Shown: piece after piece, positions 21,401-35,239 of the stretch
Layout: each line of letters opens with the position of its first letter
Position numbering within the stretch: position 1 is the stretch's first letter
Origin: Echinarachnius parma
Lineage: Eukaryota; Echinodermata; Echinoidea; Clypeasteroida; Echinarachniidae
Assembly (NCBI GenBank): GCA_037951105.1
Contig: JBAMJV010003343.1
Location: forward strand, 248,001-312,000
DNA length: 64,000 bases
Direction: 5' to 3'
Made by a program: the position numbers and the translations under genes
Notes under the pieces: generated by a model
The model's input: only the letters and a program-made list of their open reading frames with translations
Database searches by the model: none
Told to the model about the DNA's origin: nothing

Positions 21401-21948
21401 GTTCAATTTTAGTCGCAGGGATCATATCAAGCTTTCGTAAATTAATTCACGTTCTGGCCGTAATACTTGACCGTGTCTTATGTGTTCCAAAACATAAAAC
21501 GACTAATCTCAACGTCTATTTAGGCATATAATAGCTTGTTGAGGCGATGTTACGATCATTTTCCAGAATGCCACACTCAAGCGAGCAAGGTACGCCAGAA
21601 CAACGGGTTTGTTTTTGCTTGCTCTGGGGTAATTTTATGAACTATAAATAAACGTGGGAAAACGGAAAAAATGCCGGTCTCGTTGCCGGTCTCGGCCCGA
21701 TTTTCGCCCGAGTCACGAGTCACCATTGGTCGAGTCCGAGTCCGAGACCGAGTCTTTGTGGCTCGAGTCCGAGTCCGAGTCCGAGTCCCGAGAAATACGG
21801 ACTCGAGACCGGTCTCGAGTCCGAGTCCGGACTCGAGTCCTACAGCACTGGTAATTAATATGCAGTATAGTATGCTGAACCTTTCTTTCTTCTAATTTAA
21901 TTTCTTACAGCGCATAGAGACATATGTGATATGCGCGTTATAAATACC

Positions 21949-22022
<74 letters not shown>
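21949..22022. repeat. (TTA)n microsatellite
   Basis: About 24 TTA triplets follow 'gcgcgttataaatacc' and run straight into LINE C sequence. The identical junction occurs at 23301-23405, so it was duplicated along with its flanks. Confidence 0.95.
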
Positions 22023-22024
<2 letters not shown>

Positions 22025-22362
22025 ATCCCCTTATGAATAAACCAACTAGAATTACACAATTATCCCACACGATACTTGATAACATATTCACTAACAAAAT
22101 TAATAATAGGACTAATGGAATATTGTATTACGATATTTATGACCATTTACCTATATTTATGATAAATAAAAACAATAATTGTTGTATTCAAAATCGTCCA
22201 AATATAGAAATGAAAAGGAAAACGACTGACTATAATATTGAATCTCTTAAAATTGAGTTGAGCCAGGAAGATTTATATTGAATTGGACGTAAATAAATCT
22301 TATAAACCATTTATTGATAAGCTTACTGTTGATTATAATAAACATATACCCCTTGTTTGGCC
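22023..22362 (+). pseudogene. LINE C fragment (endonuclease C-terminal part), duplicated copy
   Basis: PLMNKPTRITQLSHTILDNI followed by FTNKINNRTNGILYYDIYDH matches the C-terminal half of LINE endonucleases (compare LINE A PLISKPTRVV...TLIDNIFSN). It is cut at the duplication junction and its frame is closed by stops. Confidence 0.8.
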
Positions 22363-25990
<3,628 letters not shown>

Positions 25991-26174
25991 AGGGGCCGCG
26001 GAATGGCTTTGAAAGTGGGGGGGGGGGCGGGTGCGGGGGCTGATCACATTTGAACTGTAATGTATTTCTTTATTTTATGCTCATGTATTTCTTAGTTTTT
26101 TAGCCAAAAAAGTGGGGGGGGGGGGGGGGGCTGCAGCCCCCGAGCCACCCCCCCCCCCCCCGTTCCGCGGTCCT
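25991..26174. mobile_element. Short G/C-run MITE with CCGCGGAA ends (copy 2), in LINE C
   Basis: AGGGGCCGCGGAATGG at the left is inverted at the right (CCGTTCCGCGGTCCT); the interior is the reverse of the copy at 12068-12229. The flanks 'cattacgc' and 'tgttacgt' share TTACG in register, compatible with a worn 8-bp duplication. It interrupts LINE C after FLLQKK. Confidence 0.8.
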
Positions 26175-26870
26175 TGTTACGTATATGTGACCCGTCACAG
26201 CCAGAAGAAACAGAAGTCGGATAAATAATTTTCTGGATTTTTATCTAGTTTGGATCAGCATTATCTAAGCTTTAATATGATATAAAAGTTTGTATTATAG
26301 TGTTTCTGCAACGCGGAGTTATTGATGTTTTTCTAAGGGCAATTTCCAACGGTCTGGAAATAAAATGCAGAGAAAATCCCTCAAGAAGTTTTACATCCAT
26401 TTCGAGAGCGAAATTAGCTTTCTAATCAGGCCATACTTGAACCAGTTGCATGAATAGAATGTGGTAGCAACCTTTATCCAATTTTCTTGAAAACTTGCAT
26501 ATCAGTACATATGTATGATTTACACCTTCCCTCCAAAAATTGTTGAATATAATCCATGCTTTGTAGAGATATGTAAAGATTTGATCGAAATTTAAGTGAT
26601 TTTGGAATGACAAACTTGGATTCAAGTACACACCGAGCACGGGATACAAAAGCGAGCACTTTTACCTAACAAAAGGGGGTCACGCCTCAACGACAGCGTT
26701 ACCCTAAAGAGCGTTCTTTTTTAAACAAAGGAGGCCATTTGAGTCAGTAGGTGAATAGGGATTACAGAATATCGATGTGCGCTGACTCTTGACCGCCAGC
26801 GAGATTTGCAACTTGGCACAAAGGGGTTGTTAAGAGGCGGAGCTTAATATCGATCGCTTTTGGGAGCGAA
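26175..26870. other. Unassigned repeat-like sequence
   Basis: It begins 'tatatgtgacccgtcacagcc...aagtcggataaat', which looks like the end of an interspersed repeat. No ORF of note. Whether the inverted-repeat homology extends into this segment cannot be tested, because the right arm runs off the window. Confidence 0.4.
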
Positions 26871-27272
26871 GAATTTTGGAAAGCAAACTTTTCAAACCTT
26901 CTAAAAACATGCTTCAAAACTTTCCTTAATTTTAACCTTTCCACTTAATATTTGTACTGGAGATTGTGCTTACTGGTAGAACAAATATCAGGGAAAGGCC
27001 TGAACTAATCATATTTTGTTCGACATTTTAATGCAATTTCAAATCAATCGTGATTTCTGAGGTTCGAACTCGCGCGACTTTTGGCTCCTCTGAGAAAGAC
27101 GGGTAACATATGCGCTCATTATACGCTTTTAATTTATTTTGTTCTTTTTGTATTTATATTTGTTTTTATAATTTAGATTGCTCATTCAAGTGACGAGTTA
27201 GTAATTATTATACAGCACCCTTTTGTCACCATGTAGCTCCCCCCTCCCCCTCCCAGGCCACTATCCACTTAA

Positions 27273-27828
27273 AGGGATAGTTGAGTTCTGGTAAGGAGAG
27301 TACAGTTTTGGTGAAACTGAATTTTAGTAACCAAAACCTACATCATTACATTACAAACTAATAGTTATAAATAGAAAGGAACACAAAATTCCAAATGACG
27401 TAGTAAAGATCATGTTATCATTCAAAAGGAGCTGTTAAAACGTAAGAGGGCACTCTCTAAACACTCATCGGTTTCAACCATTTTTAATAAAATATTGTGC
27501 ATGTGATGTTTTGTTGAAATAGTGATTAGATAGAGAAATAACCAACAACTATTAACATACCTATTTTGTAACTTTTTGAAAAGAGGAAGCATTTTTAAAA
27601 CATTTTTAACAGCTGGTTTAAAATTCTCTAATAAACCTGGGTCCCCAGCTTTATTACAAATTGTTATATTTATAGATATTTCAGCCGTTTCTGAACCGAT
27701 TTTGATCAAATAAAGTTTACTCTGTCACTAACATATTATGCTCTTTCAAATTTTACAATCAGTTTTTCATTATCTCACAAAAAAATTATTATGTGTAGCG
27801 CCCTCTCTACCAAAACTCAACTATCCCT
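27273..27828. mobile_element. TTAA-target MITE, family T1 (left arm)
   Basis: Flanked by TTAA at 27269-27272 and 27829-27832. The ends are AGGGATAGTTGAGTTCTGG and CTCAACTATCCCT. Its partner in the right arm is 63059-63615. It splits a retroelement 3' end (27120-27268 and 27833-28034). Confidence 0.9.
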
Positions 27829-27832
27829 TTAA

Positions 27833-28034
27833 GCTCCCTGCTTATGATGGTTGGTCTGCTCCATTTGTTTATTTGTTGTAATAATATACATAGATTATTG
27901 TCACATTAATTTAACTATTCCTATTTCATTGTTTTATTATAATGTATGTAAAACTGTTCTTTGTATATTTTATTTTGATTTTGTTAATAAATGCAGAAAT
28001 AAATCTGCCTAAAAAAAAAAATAAAAAAAAAAAA
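27833..28034 (+). mobile_element. Retroelement 3' end with poly-A tail
   Basis: AT-rich sequence ends '...gttaataaatgcagaaataaatctgcct' followed by about 25 A with one T, i.e. a poly-A tail placed after an AATAAA signal. The part upstream of the T1 MITE (about 27120-27268) probably belongs to the same UTR. No coding part is attached. The right-arm copy is at about 62855-63055, read on the minus strand. Confidence 0.65.
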
Positions 28035-28079
28035 GTTGCAGGTTTGGGCGAGCTTTTAAGGTATACGTTGTAGGGTAAA

Positions 28080-28440
28080 TGTACTTATTTTAAAGAAAAA
28101 GACAAACACCGCATTACAATTCATATTTCTATTTTTACATAACACCTCATGATTACAAAATAAATGATTTATGCCGGAGAACAAGTACAATGAAAACTTG
28201 CTTGATTTTAACCCAAATGAGTAACTTTCCTCATCATGTTTCCCATTTTCTCTGATCCCAATGTTTGTGTAAATTCACTTATCCATCACGTCCATTGTCA
28301 TCTGCTAAGTCAGAAAAGCTTAGCGACCTCTTACTCAACTTTCTAATGATTAAAGTTAAACAAAAATCAAACTTTTTGGTTGATAACTACGACCTTTACT
28401 GGGGTTTTCAGTACGGAGTCGTTACAGCTTTATAAAACGA
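28080..28440. repeat. Foldback-type repeat block shared with MITE M2
   Basis: The order 'gtacttatttt...gacaaacaccNcat...cataacacctcatg...aaatgatttatgcc' recurs in both halves of the foldback element at 58803-59689 and inverted at about 62480-62820. It is followed by paired 'aagctcgctccgctcgctc' words at 28505 and 28660. Confidence 0.6.
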
Positions 28441-28902
28441 ATATACCCATACAATTATATTGGAACAAATGGCAATTTTCCGCAGTAAATTGCTAAAATG
28501 TACAAGCTCGCTCCGCTCGCTCCCAAACATAATATTTCACAACATCGTGAGTGTATATACATGTATTACACTTCGTAACGCCATATTATAAGTAATAAAA
28601 CGAACATACCCATGCAATAATGGCAATTTTCCGCTGTGAAATCTGTACAAATGTTCAAGCTCGCTCCGCTCGCTCGCATAAGCGTACATATTTTCTCAAC
28701 CTCAGGTGTTTATATATAATACCATTTGTATTATATTACACCAACAAATGTAATATTCAAAGCTCGAAATCCTCAAACATGGCTACATTTTCACCAAAAA
28801 ATCCTTAGGCATGGGTACCTATTTACAGCAAAAGGACCCTTACATGTGGGTATGGGTTCGGAGGTCTCAGCCGCACACCCCTGTCCCACTATATTCTGAG
28901 TA

Positions 28903-28932
28903 CCCCCCCCCCCCCCCCCCCCCCCCCTCCCC
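28903..28932. repeat. Poly-C tract
   Basis: A C homopolymer of about 25; its counterpart in the right arm (61966-61988) differs in length. Confidence 0.9.
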
Positions 28933-29026
28933 GGGATACAAAAAGGTACTAAGTTTGATGATTATTTGTCTACCGGTTCTTGATATATTAAAATTACAAG
29001 CTATTTTGGCATAATGAGTCCTGTGA

Positions 29027-29052
29027 CCTTGACCTTTGACCTTTGACCTCAT
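29027..29052. promoter_or_regulatory. DR1-like nuclear-receptor motif cluster carried by a repeat
   Basis: TGACCTTTGACCT with further TGACCT half-sites forms direct repeats spaced by one base, the DR1 consensus of RXR-heterodimer/HNF4-type nuclear receptors. Similar strings occur at 29729-29750 and in the right arm (61146-61160 and 61840-61872). Binding is not shown; the motif could simply be a repeat consensus. Confidence 0.4.
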
Positions 29053-29419
29053 GAACCCACAATCTTTTGGCTACAATTATGACAATGGAAAAAGTTGATT
29101 TAAATCTGACATTCAGTTTTTGAGATTTTGCAATTACAAGCTATTTTAGCATAGTATTGGATTGGGCCCTGCGACCTTTGACATTTGACCTTATAACATC
29201 AACATTTATCACCTGAATTAGCAAATACAGTACATGCCGCTGCCAGGAAATATTTTAGTATATTTCATGGGTATATCTCACCCCAGCAATTCGCAGCAAC
29301 GTTAAGGGGCTGTACACATACCGTACCCGCTACTTCCGGCGCGTACCGTTACTTGTACTGTACATGCATGTCAGGTGACTCTCGCGGGCGAGTGCAACGG
29401 ATTTTGACAGTCAGATGAT

Positions 29420-29620
29420 AAAACAGTTATTACATTTGTTGTCGGGAAAATCACGGAATATTCCTACCCTCGGGATTTCAAATGCTATTTCGTGAAGAAA
29501 ATAAGTCCCTCGACTTCGTCTCGGGACTTATTTATTCTTCCCTCGATAGCATTTAAAATCCCTCGGGATGAAATATTCCGTGCTATCCCCTCCACCTCCA
29601 TGTAATAACTGTATAATATT
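29420..29620. mobile_element. Hairpin MITE with ACAGTTATTACA ends
   Basis: ACAGTTATTACAT near 29424 is matched by ATGTAATAACTGT near 29613. Inside, 'ggaatattcctaccctcgggattt...aatgctatttcg' is mirrored by 'cgatagcattt...aaatccctcgggatgaaatattcc' around a 'gtccctcgacttcgtctcgggac' centre. The right-arm copy is at about 61280-61470. Confidence 0.8.
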
Positions 29621-29818
29621 ATTTGGCTTCTCAAGATACTGTGTATACATGTACCAAGAATGGTGCAAATCCATAAATGACTTCTTGAGATCAACAGCTA
29701 TGTATACAAATATAATGAGCCCTGTAACCTTTGACCTTTGACCTCATAACCCCAGTCTAATCAGTTCATAAACACCCTAAGTAAATAAGCTTGATACAGC
29801 TACTCAACTTACATTATG

Positions 29819-29970
29819 ATTGACGACAATTTGTGCAAGCGGCGGCAACTTGTGGTGTAAGGTTTTATTTGCCTGCACAAATTGTCGCCTGTTTTGGGGA
29901 CGGCAACAAAAACACAAATTGTCGCTGTCGACAATTTGTGAAGGAGGTGACAATTTGTGGTGCAACAGTA
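29819..29970. repeat. CACAAATTGTCG palindrome cluster
   Basis: About eight alternating GACAATTTGTG / CACAAATTGTC words at 15-40 bp spacing, with a 'gtggtgcaacagtacc' end. The right-arm copy is at about 60915-61078; a worn relative is at 14610. It can fold into many alternative small hairpins. Confidence 0.8.
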
Positions 29971-30771
29971 CCATTATTGACAATATAATTTCTTTCAAAT
30001 AGCTATCGTAATGGAAGAGGGCGCCCTTCTGACAACAAGTGCCAGCCTTTTTCCATAAATTTTGTTGAATGTAAGTATTTTGATAGAATAATGACAAATG
30101 ATCAAAGCAATGATAATGTGACATTTGTATTATTGTTAACAATGTCCAGGCTTTGGGACTGTTTTCTTAAAGGTAAAGACCAGTTTTGGAAACGCCCCCC
30201 TCTAAACAAAATGAAATGGAAGCTCTTATTACCAATAATGTGAAAGAATATAATTATACTAATATAGGATTATCCAAATTTGGCCAAGAAACCGCCTACT
30301 AATTGATATATTTGCGAAATTATATATCTATTCCAATGAGATAGTAGCGCCAACGAGGAATCGCCCATACGCTACGTGTATTACGACCACGCGTATTTCA
30401 TATGTATTTCAATACATATTCAACAATAATGATCAATATAGATGTATTCGGCTACTTTCCCGAAACTAGACTTGGGCTTTAAACTTTGGAATTAATGTTT
30501 TTGATCAAACGAACGCTGTTTTGTTTCGACTTTTGTTGTTGTCGTGCAATTTCTTCACTCAGTTGTTCTCTACCTCACAAATGAATTAGTTTTTTAACCA
30601 TCATGCACACTAAAAACAAAGGTAAACATGTCTGATAATCAGAAGCGTTGATCCATTTTTGCGATCGGGGGAGGGGGGGGGGGGGGGGACTTTTCCAGAG
30701 TCACCCATCGATATATTTCGATGGGGTAACCGGTGAGAGAACTATAAGCCCCACATTGGACGCCACATTAA

Positions 30772-31405
30772 AGGGAGAGATCCACTTTTGCAAGCCAAAA
30801 TTCAAAAGTTTCGAGGTTATTGTCTTATATGAAAGGAAATGTCATTTAATAGCATGCCTGAAAAAATTAGGGCTTGAAATCTCTTTTTCGTGGAGTTATA
30901 GACCTAAAAACTGAATAAACTGAGGGACGTCGGTTAATTAGGTACATACGTATTTTCGGCCGGTGAGTAAGTTCGTACATAGATTTCACGGAGTGCCAGA
31001 TCGGTATGCATGACCCCTACGTGACCCGCGCTAGATACGTGACCCGCGCATAAGTACTAATGTGTGAGCGTTTACCAAGCAAAATACCCAAACATCGCTT
31101 AAACTGACTACATGTAATTATATATTCTTTCTTTTTGAGATCTTTTTCCGTGACATACGTTAACAAATGTCGGCTTCACAATACCTTTACGAGAATTAGT
31201 ACTATATTGTTGTAATATTATGCCAAATCAGTTGAACTCCTTTATTGACCGATATATAGTTTAAATGGAGGGACGCATTCGTTTTTCATTCGTAGAATCC
31301 AAATTAGAGGGCTGTTCGCTCTGATTTTTTTTTTTGCGTGTTACATTGATCCCCATCCGTCAACTGAAAGCTGTTCAGACGTTTTGTAAAAGTGGACCTG
31401 TCCCT
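30772..31405. mobile_element. TTAA-target MITE, family T2 (left arm)
   Basis: Flanked by TTAA at 30768-30771 and 31406-31409; 634 bp, in opposite orientation to the LINE C copy at 24867. It lacks the 887-bp insertion seen in its right-arm partner. Confidence 0.92.
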
Positions 31406-31710
31406 TTAAGACTGGGGGCCAACAATAGTTCTCAACCGAATGAACCACAACAGGGGGCAGAGCCCCTAGAAGCTTTTGGCTGTAGCCGTTTAGAACTGTC
31501 AAGATGTATATAGGAATACAAAGTATATCTACATGTATTTTAATATAAATGTTGCAGCGGCGCACGAAACGTCGTGATCTTTTAGATTTGTTGTTGACCA
31601 TACATTGCGAGACAAACGAATATCACTATAGCGATATTATTTCAGATATTTTAATATAGTTTCAAAATGTCAGATACAGGGACCCCCTTAGCAATTAAAA
31701 GGGTCTCATG

Positions 31711-31782
31711 GGTCTTTGTGGCTCGATGGTTGAGGACTGTTCTACCAATTCGGAGGTCTATGGTTCGATTCCGGCAAAGCCT
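31711..31782 (+). repeat. tRNA-like sequence (left arm)
   Basis: 'ggtctttgtggctcgatggttgaggac' (A box) and 'ggttcgattccggcaaagcc' (B box and a partly pairing acceptor end) flank an anticodon-like arm whose loop would present ACC. Several stem mismatches argue for a pseudo-tRNA or SINE head. The right-arm copy is at 58213-58286 on the minus strand. Confidence 0.5.
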
Positions 31783-32349
31783 ATTATTCTTTGTTTATTT
31801 TAAATTATTTGTTTCTGGTCAGACAGGTAAATCGAAAATGCTTGTTAAAGTTGAATGTGCGTCTTTCCATATTTTGGGTGCAACTTTGCATTCCTGCAGT
31901 GCAAATCAAAAGTTGAATTTGTCACTGTTTATTAAAGATGAACTTGAGTTTTCGTGTTTTATTTTGAATCCATGTAAGAGTAAACTTAGTAAGGACTTCT
32001 GAATAAAAATAACTTCCCTTTAAATCCTTTCATTCTTGTGAAATTCTGATTTCAAGAGGTATTTCTTACATGGACAGGCAAGAATCTTATATCGGGCTGT
32101 AATATCTAACCGTTCCCTGCAAGAGATGGGCTAACAAAATCATGGGCGGGTTTTACACAACGGAATTTAAATTTCCACTCAGGAAACATACAGAAGGCCT
32201 CTCACATCGCTCTACCGCAGCAAAACATGCGAGACAGTGGGAACTCGTATGAATCGACCAGTCTAGTCAGGGCTGAACGGCCGCAGTGTTCCTCTTCCTT
32301 ACAGTCAATAATGTTTATTTCATCTTTAATGCTACTTTGATGTTCGACT

Positions 32350-32720
32350 AAATGACATAACTTAAAAGGATTGTACAGTTTGGGTAAAGCATGTATAGGG
32401 GGCAAGAAATAATTAATTTGTGAGGTAATGAAAAACTCAGTGTAATATTTGGTAGCTCACATGTTTTAAAAGATAAAACAAAGTTTTTAAAATCAATATC
32501 GGTTCAGAAACAGCTGACATATCAACAAATACATCCCATTTGGAGTAAATATTGGACCCAGCTTTTATTCAATGATTTAAAATATTTAAAAAAACCCTAC
32601 ATATTTGTTAAAATATACCATTTTTGTTTGTTTTTGTGTTAATGACCTCTCTTTTCTTTTGAATGAAAACAGCCTGTTATCAGCCACCAAGCTGTTTTAA
32701 TCGAATTGTGTTCAATAAAC
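32350..32720. mobile_element. Diverged T1-like element (left arm)
   Basis: It keeps 'aggtaatgaaaaactNagtgt', 'cagaaacagctgacatatcaacaaat' and 'ttgaatgaaaacagcctgttatcag', all T1 interior landmarks, but its ends are worn. The right-arm counterpart is about 57300-57620. Confidence 0.6.
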
Positions 32721-33227
32721 CATTTTAAAAAAATCAATAGATTACTATGGTCATTTAAGTTTTTTGGAAAATTCACTTACATTTGCATATTTATGGTAAT
32801 TTATGCAAATAAGGTCATACAATTCATATTTGTAATCATAAATCATATTTCATTCCAAGTTATATTCTTTAGACCATTTGAAAAAATAACACAACAACAA
32901 AATATGGAAGAGGCAGGTTATTCTTTATGATTGTTGCTGTTTTGAATTTTTTATATGTATTTCTGTAACTCATGTATTCGATAGTTTATCGTTTTATTTT
33001 ATTTATTACTATGATTCAATTATTTCTATCCCCCCTCCAAAAAAAAAAAAAAAAAAAAAAACTGAAATGTAAGAAAGACCAACTAGCCAATGTATAGCTC
33101 TTCACGAAAATGCCCGATTTTTAGCCTGACATGCAAAGAGAAAAAGGTACGTGACATGATAATGGTTGGTCCGATTAAAAAAAAAAGTTTATGTGTTCCC
33201 GAGCAATCAGAAAATCGCCGAGGGGTG

Positions 33228-33249
33228 GGTGGGGGGGGGGGGGGGGGGC
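33228..33249. repeat. Poly-G tract
   Basis: A long G run (one T break) in the left arm; the right-arm counterpart is the C run near 56746-56762. Confidence 0.9.
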
Positions 33250-33542
33250 GGGGCATAATGCCTGGTATTTTCCAAAAACTTTAAGACCGAATTATGCAAT
33301 TTTAAATATTATTCGGTATTTCACCAATATTTCTTCATCTTTAAATCTGTTAAGCATTTTTAAATTTCGAATTGACCGGTACTGAAGGTTGCAACGTTCC
33401 CTTTTTATGAGGTCTGGTTTGTTTAGGTTTAAAGGAGAATTCCGGACGAGTTAAACAAAAATACAGTATATTGAAAATCAATCTAGGGATGTGCTTGAAT
33501 ATTTTCAGGATTTGACTCTCTTTGGTCATGTTGGTTGATATC

Positions 33543-34239
33543 TTTTGATAATTCATTCTGATTGCGGATTCTTCGAGGAAATTTGGTTCGCCTAAAGGAT
33601 ATCTTCGACGGTAAGAATAATTATTTTCGATTTCTCTGTCCAATTTTGAACTTAGGGTTACTTTTAATTTATAAAAAAAACCGTGGAAGAACTCATTGAC
33701 ATCGTATGTGTTTGCGGGATACACGCCCAATCCGGCCCACACCCAGCCTACTCGCGGGCGCTGCTGGCCAATTCGCCAATAAGATATGCGGCCGATGAAA
33801 TATAAATTATAATATAGATATGAATAGGGTGGAACGAAAAATAAAATCTTATCAGTTTGTTTATTATTTTACGTTGCTCGTTACCATGTTTTGTGAAGAT
33901 AATTCAATAGACTGTTTTGCTGTGGTTGTGTAGAGTTCTTGTTAAGTAACATAGTGACTTATATAGGGTGTTTAATGACTGTATATGAAATGTTATTTTT
34001 ACCTCATTAGGTATGCATCAGATTGCACGATTTCAGGTTCAAAATTGCAAAAGCTCCCTACCGTGGGAGGGGGGACACCTCCCTCCCACACCCTCCCCCC
34101 GCTCGGTCGCTTCGCTCCTTCGCTAGCGGCCCGCGTGGCTCGGTCGCTCCGCTCCCTCGCAATGTCTCAATCTCACATTCTCACCTCTGCTTCAAAGTTG
34201 GCAACCCTGGTCCAGTGCACAGCGCCACGAGAGCCTCGT
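33543..34239 (+). repeat. 697-bp direct repeat, copy 1
   Basis: From 'ttttgataattcattctgatt' to 'cacgagagcctcgt' it is repeated at 36648-37344 with a constant 3105-bp offset, so with no net indel, and with essentially identical sequence. It includes 'gctcggtcgcttcgctcc' style palindromic GC words. It starts within about 20 bp of the inner end of the giant inverted repeat. ORFs within are not recognised. Confidence 0.93.
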
Positions 34240-34815
34240 TTAATTTTGGTAGGGTAAAATCGTACCAACGTTTTGTTTTGCTTGAGAATGAGAAAGATGG
34301 AATTCGGGGGAAAAGACCCCGGACCTCTGGAAATAGAATGTGCCTATGCCAATGAACTTCATGTATCTCTTTGTTTTGTAAAGATTCCCCCTGGGCTTAT
34401 GATTGTATTGTTTGTCAAATTATTGGGGGAGGGGAGAGGGAAAGTGCCTCCTAGCTCCGTGCTAAAGCGTAGCAATATTCCTTACACAATGTGTGTGAAG
34501 CTAAGTGGGGATGTAGATGACATTACAATTGTAAAAAACTTTATGATAGCAAAATACATATATAAATACATTATTTTGTAAAATGTAACTAACCCAATCT
34601 TGTCCTTTTCAGAGCAAAAGTAAAGCATTATTGTGGTCAGTTTCGTACGTTATGTGATATACATACAATTAAAACAGGAGGAAGAATTATATTTACGTAT
34701 ATGTATTGACAACTGAGAAATTCATACTGTACATCTCCGTGTCTCCCATGAAAATGCAAAGCCCCAATGGTGCCCCCCCCCCCCCCCCACATGTACACAA
34801 AATTAGTGCAGCGCC
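34240..34815. other. Unassigned sequence between direct-repeat copies
   Basis: Moderately AT-rich; ORF 34273-34581 has no recognisable domain. A C run lies at 34776-34788. Confidence 0.4.
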
Positions 34816-34817
34816 AC

Positions 34818-34840
34818 TGAGTGTGTGTATGCGTGCGCGC

Positions 34841-34874
<34 letters not shown>
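34818..34874. repeat. (TG)n microsatellite
   Basis: About 25 TG/CG dinucleotides directly before the truncated left end of the next MITE. Confidence 0.9.
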
Positions 34875-34875
<1 letters not shown>

Positions 34876-34929
34876 TATCTGTCTGTGTTTGTGTTATGTG
34901 CACTCGAGTGCGCTAGCATCCGCTAAAAT

Positions 34930-35230
34930 GAGTGAAAACAATTTCAAATTGCTTGCCCCAAAATGAATTCGAATGCTCCAAACGTGCTCATCAGGCATGA
35001 CCAGCCATGCCGCGTTAAATTGTATGCACCACGTTTAAATTTGGCTGCACATTCGCGAATTCGATTGCCCATAAATTAACTTATGTGTCTATTCACGAAA
35101 GCTTATGAGTATGCATGAATTCGCTTGCACTTATTCGGAATTTGAAAGACCGATACCAACGATACCGCGTGAATTTGAATGACCCGTAATGAATTTGATT
35201 GAAAAAAGTGTCAAATTGAGCGGGAAAACC
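34930..35230. mobile_element. GGTTTTCCC-end MITE (family G), left-truncated copy
   Basis: The right end CAAATTGAGCGGGAAAACC followed by TA (35231-35232) equals that of 43580-43979. The interior has GAATTCGAATG, CGAATTCGATTGCC and similar words at regular spacing. The left end is replaced by the TG microsatellite region. Confidence 0.75.
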
Positions 35231-35239
35231 TATACTACT

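Larger units (their letters stand above)
19543..21850. mobile_element. hAT-like DNA transposon with (GAGTCC)n subterminal arrays
   Basis: The ends are inverted: CAGTGCTGTAGTCGAGTCC on the left and a complementary GGACTCGAGTCCTACAGCACTG-type end on the right. They are flanked by an exact 8-bp duplication GTAATTAA (19535-19542 and 21851-21858). The matching empty site, with one GTAATTAA, is present in the duplicate at about 23204-23211. CAGTG ends plus an 8-bp duplication are hallmarks of hAT elements. Both subterminal regions (about 19556-19692 and 21680-21842) are arrays of GAGTCC hexamers. No transposase is seen in the 2.3 kb, so it is non-autonomous and itself hosts other insertions. Confidence 0.92.
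26871..33526 (+). repeat. Giant inverted repeat, left arm
   Basis: This 6.66-kb block is the reverse complement of 56468-64000. Matched landmarks include 'gaattttggaaagcaaactt' (26871 with 64000), the T1 MITE, the poly-A tail, the T2 MITE, the tRNA-like unit (31711-31782) and the G run near 33230. Predicted peptides in the arms differ by one or two residues per hundred. The length difference (877 bp) is explained almost wholly by an 887-bp MITE in the right arm. The outer end is set only by the window edge. Confidence 0.95.

Noticed and set aside
21931-22281. A leucine-rich membrane protein ORF (and the poly-Asn ORF opposite)
   Set aside because: TTA array joined to a LINE endonuclease fragment.
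29027-29052. CRISPR-like or satellite array
   Set aside because: Only a few half-site repeats, no regular spacer structure; this is animal DNA.
31667-32002. 111-aa ORF conserved in both inverted-repeat arms
   Set aside because: Conservation follows from the arm duplication; the ORF crosses a tRNA-like element and shows no family.
33350-33742. 130-aa minus-strand ORF repeated at 36578-36847 and 56306-56647
   Set aside because: It spans the junction between the inverted-repeat arm and the direct repeat; the three versions share only repeat parts and no domain is recognised.
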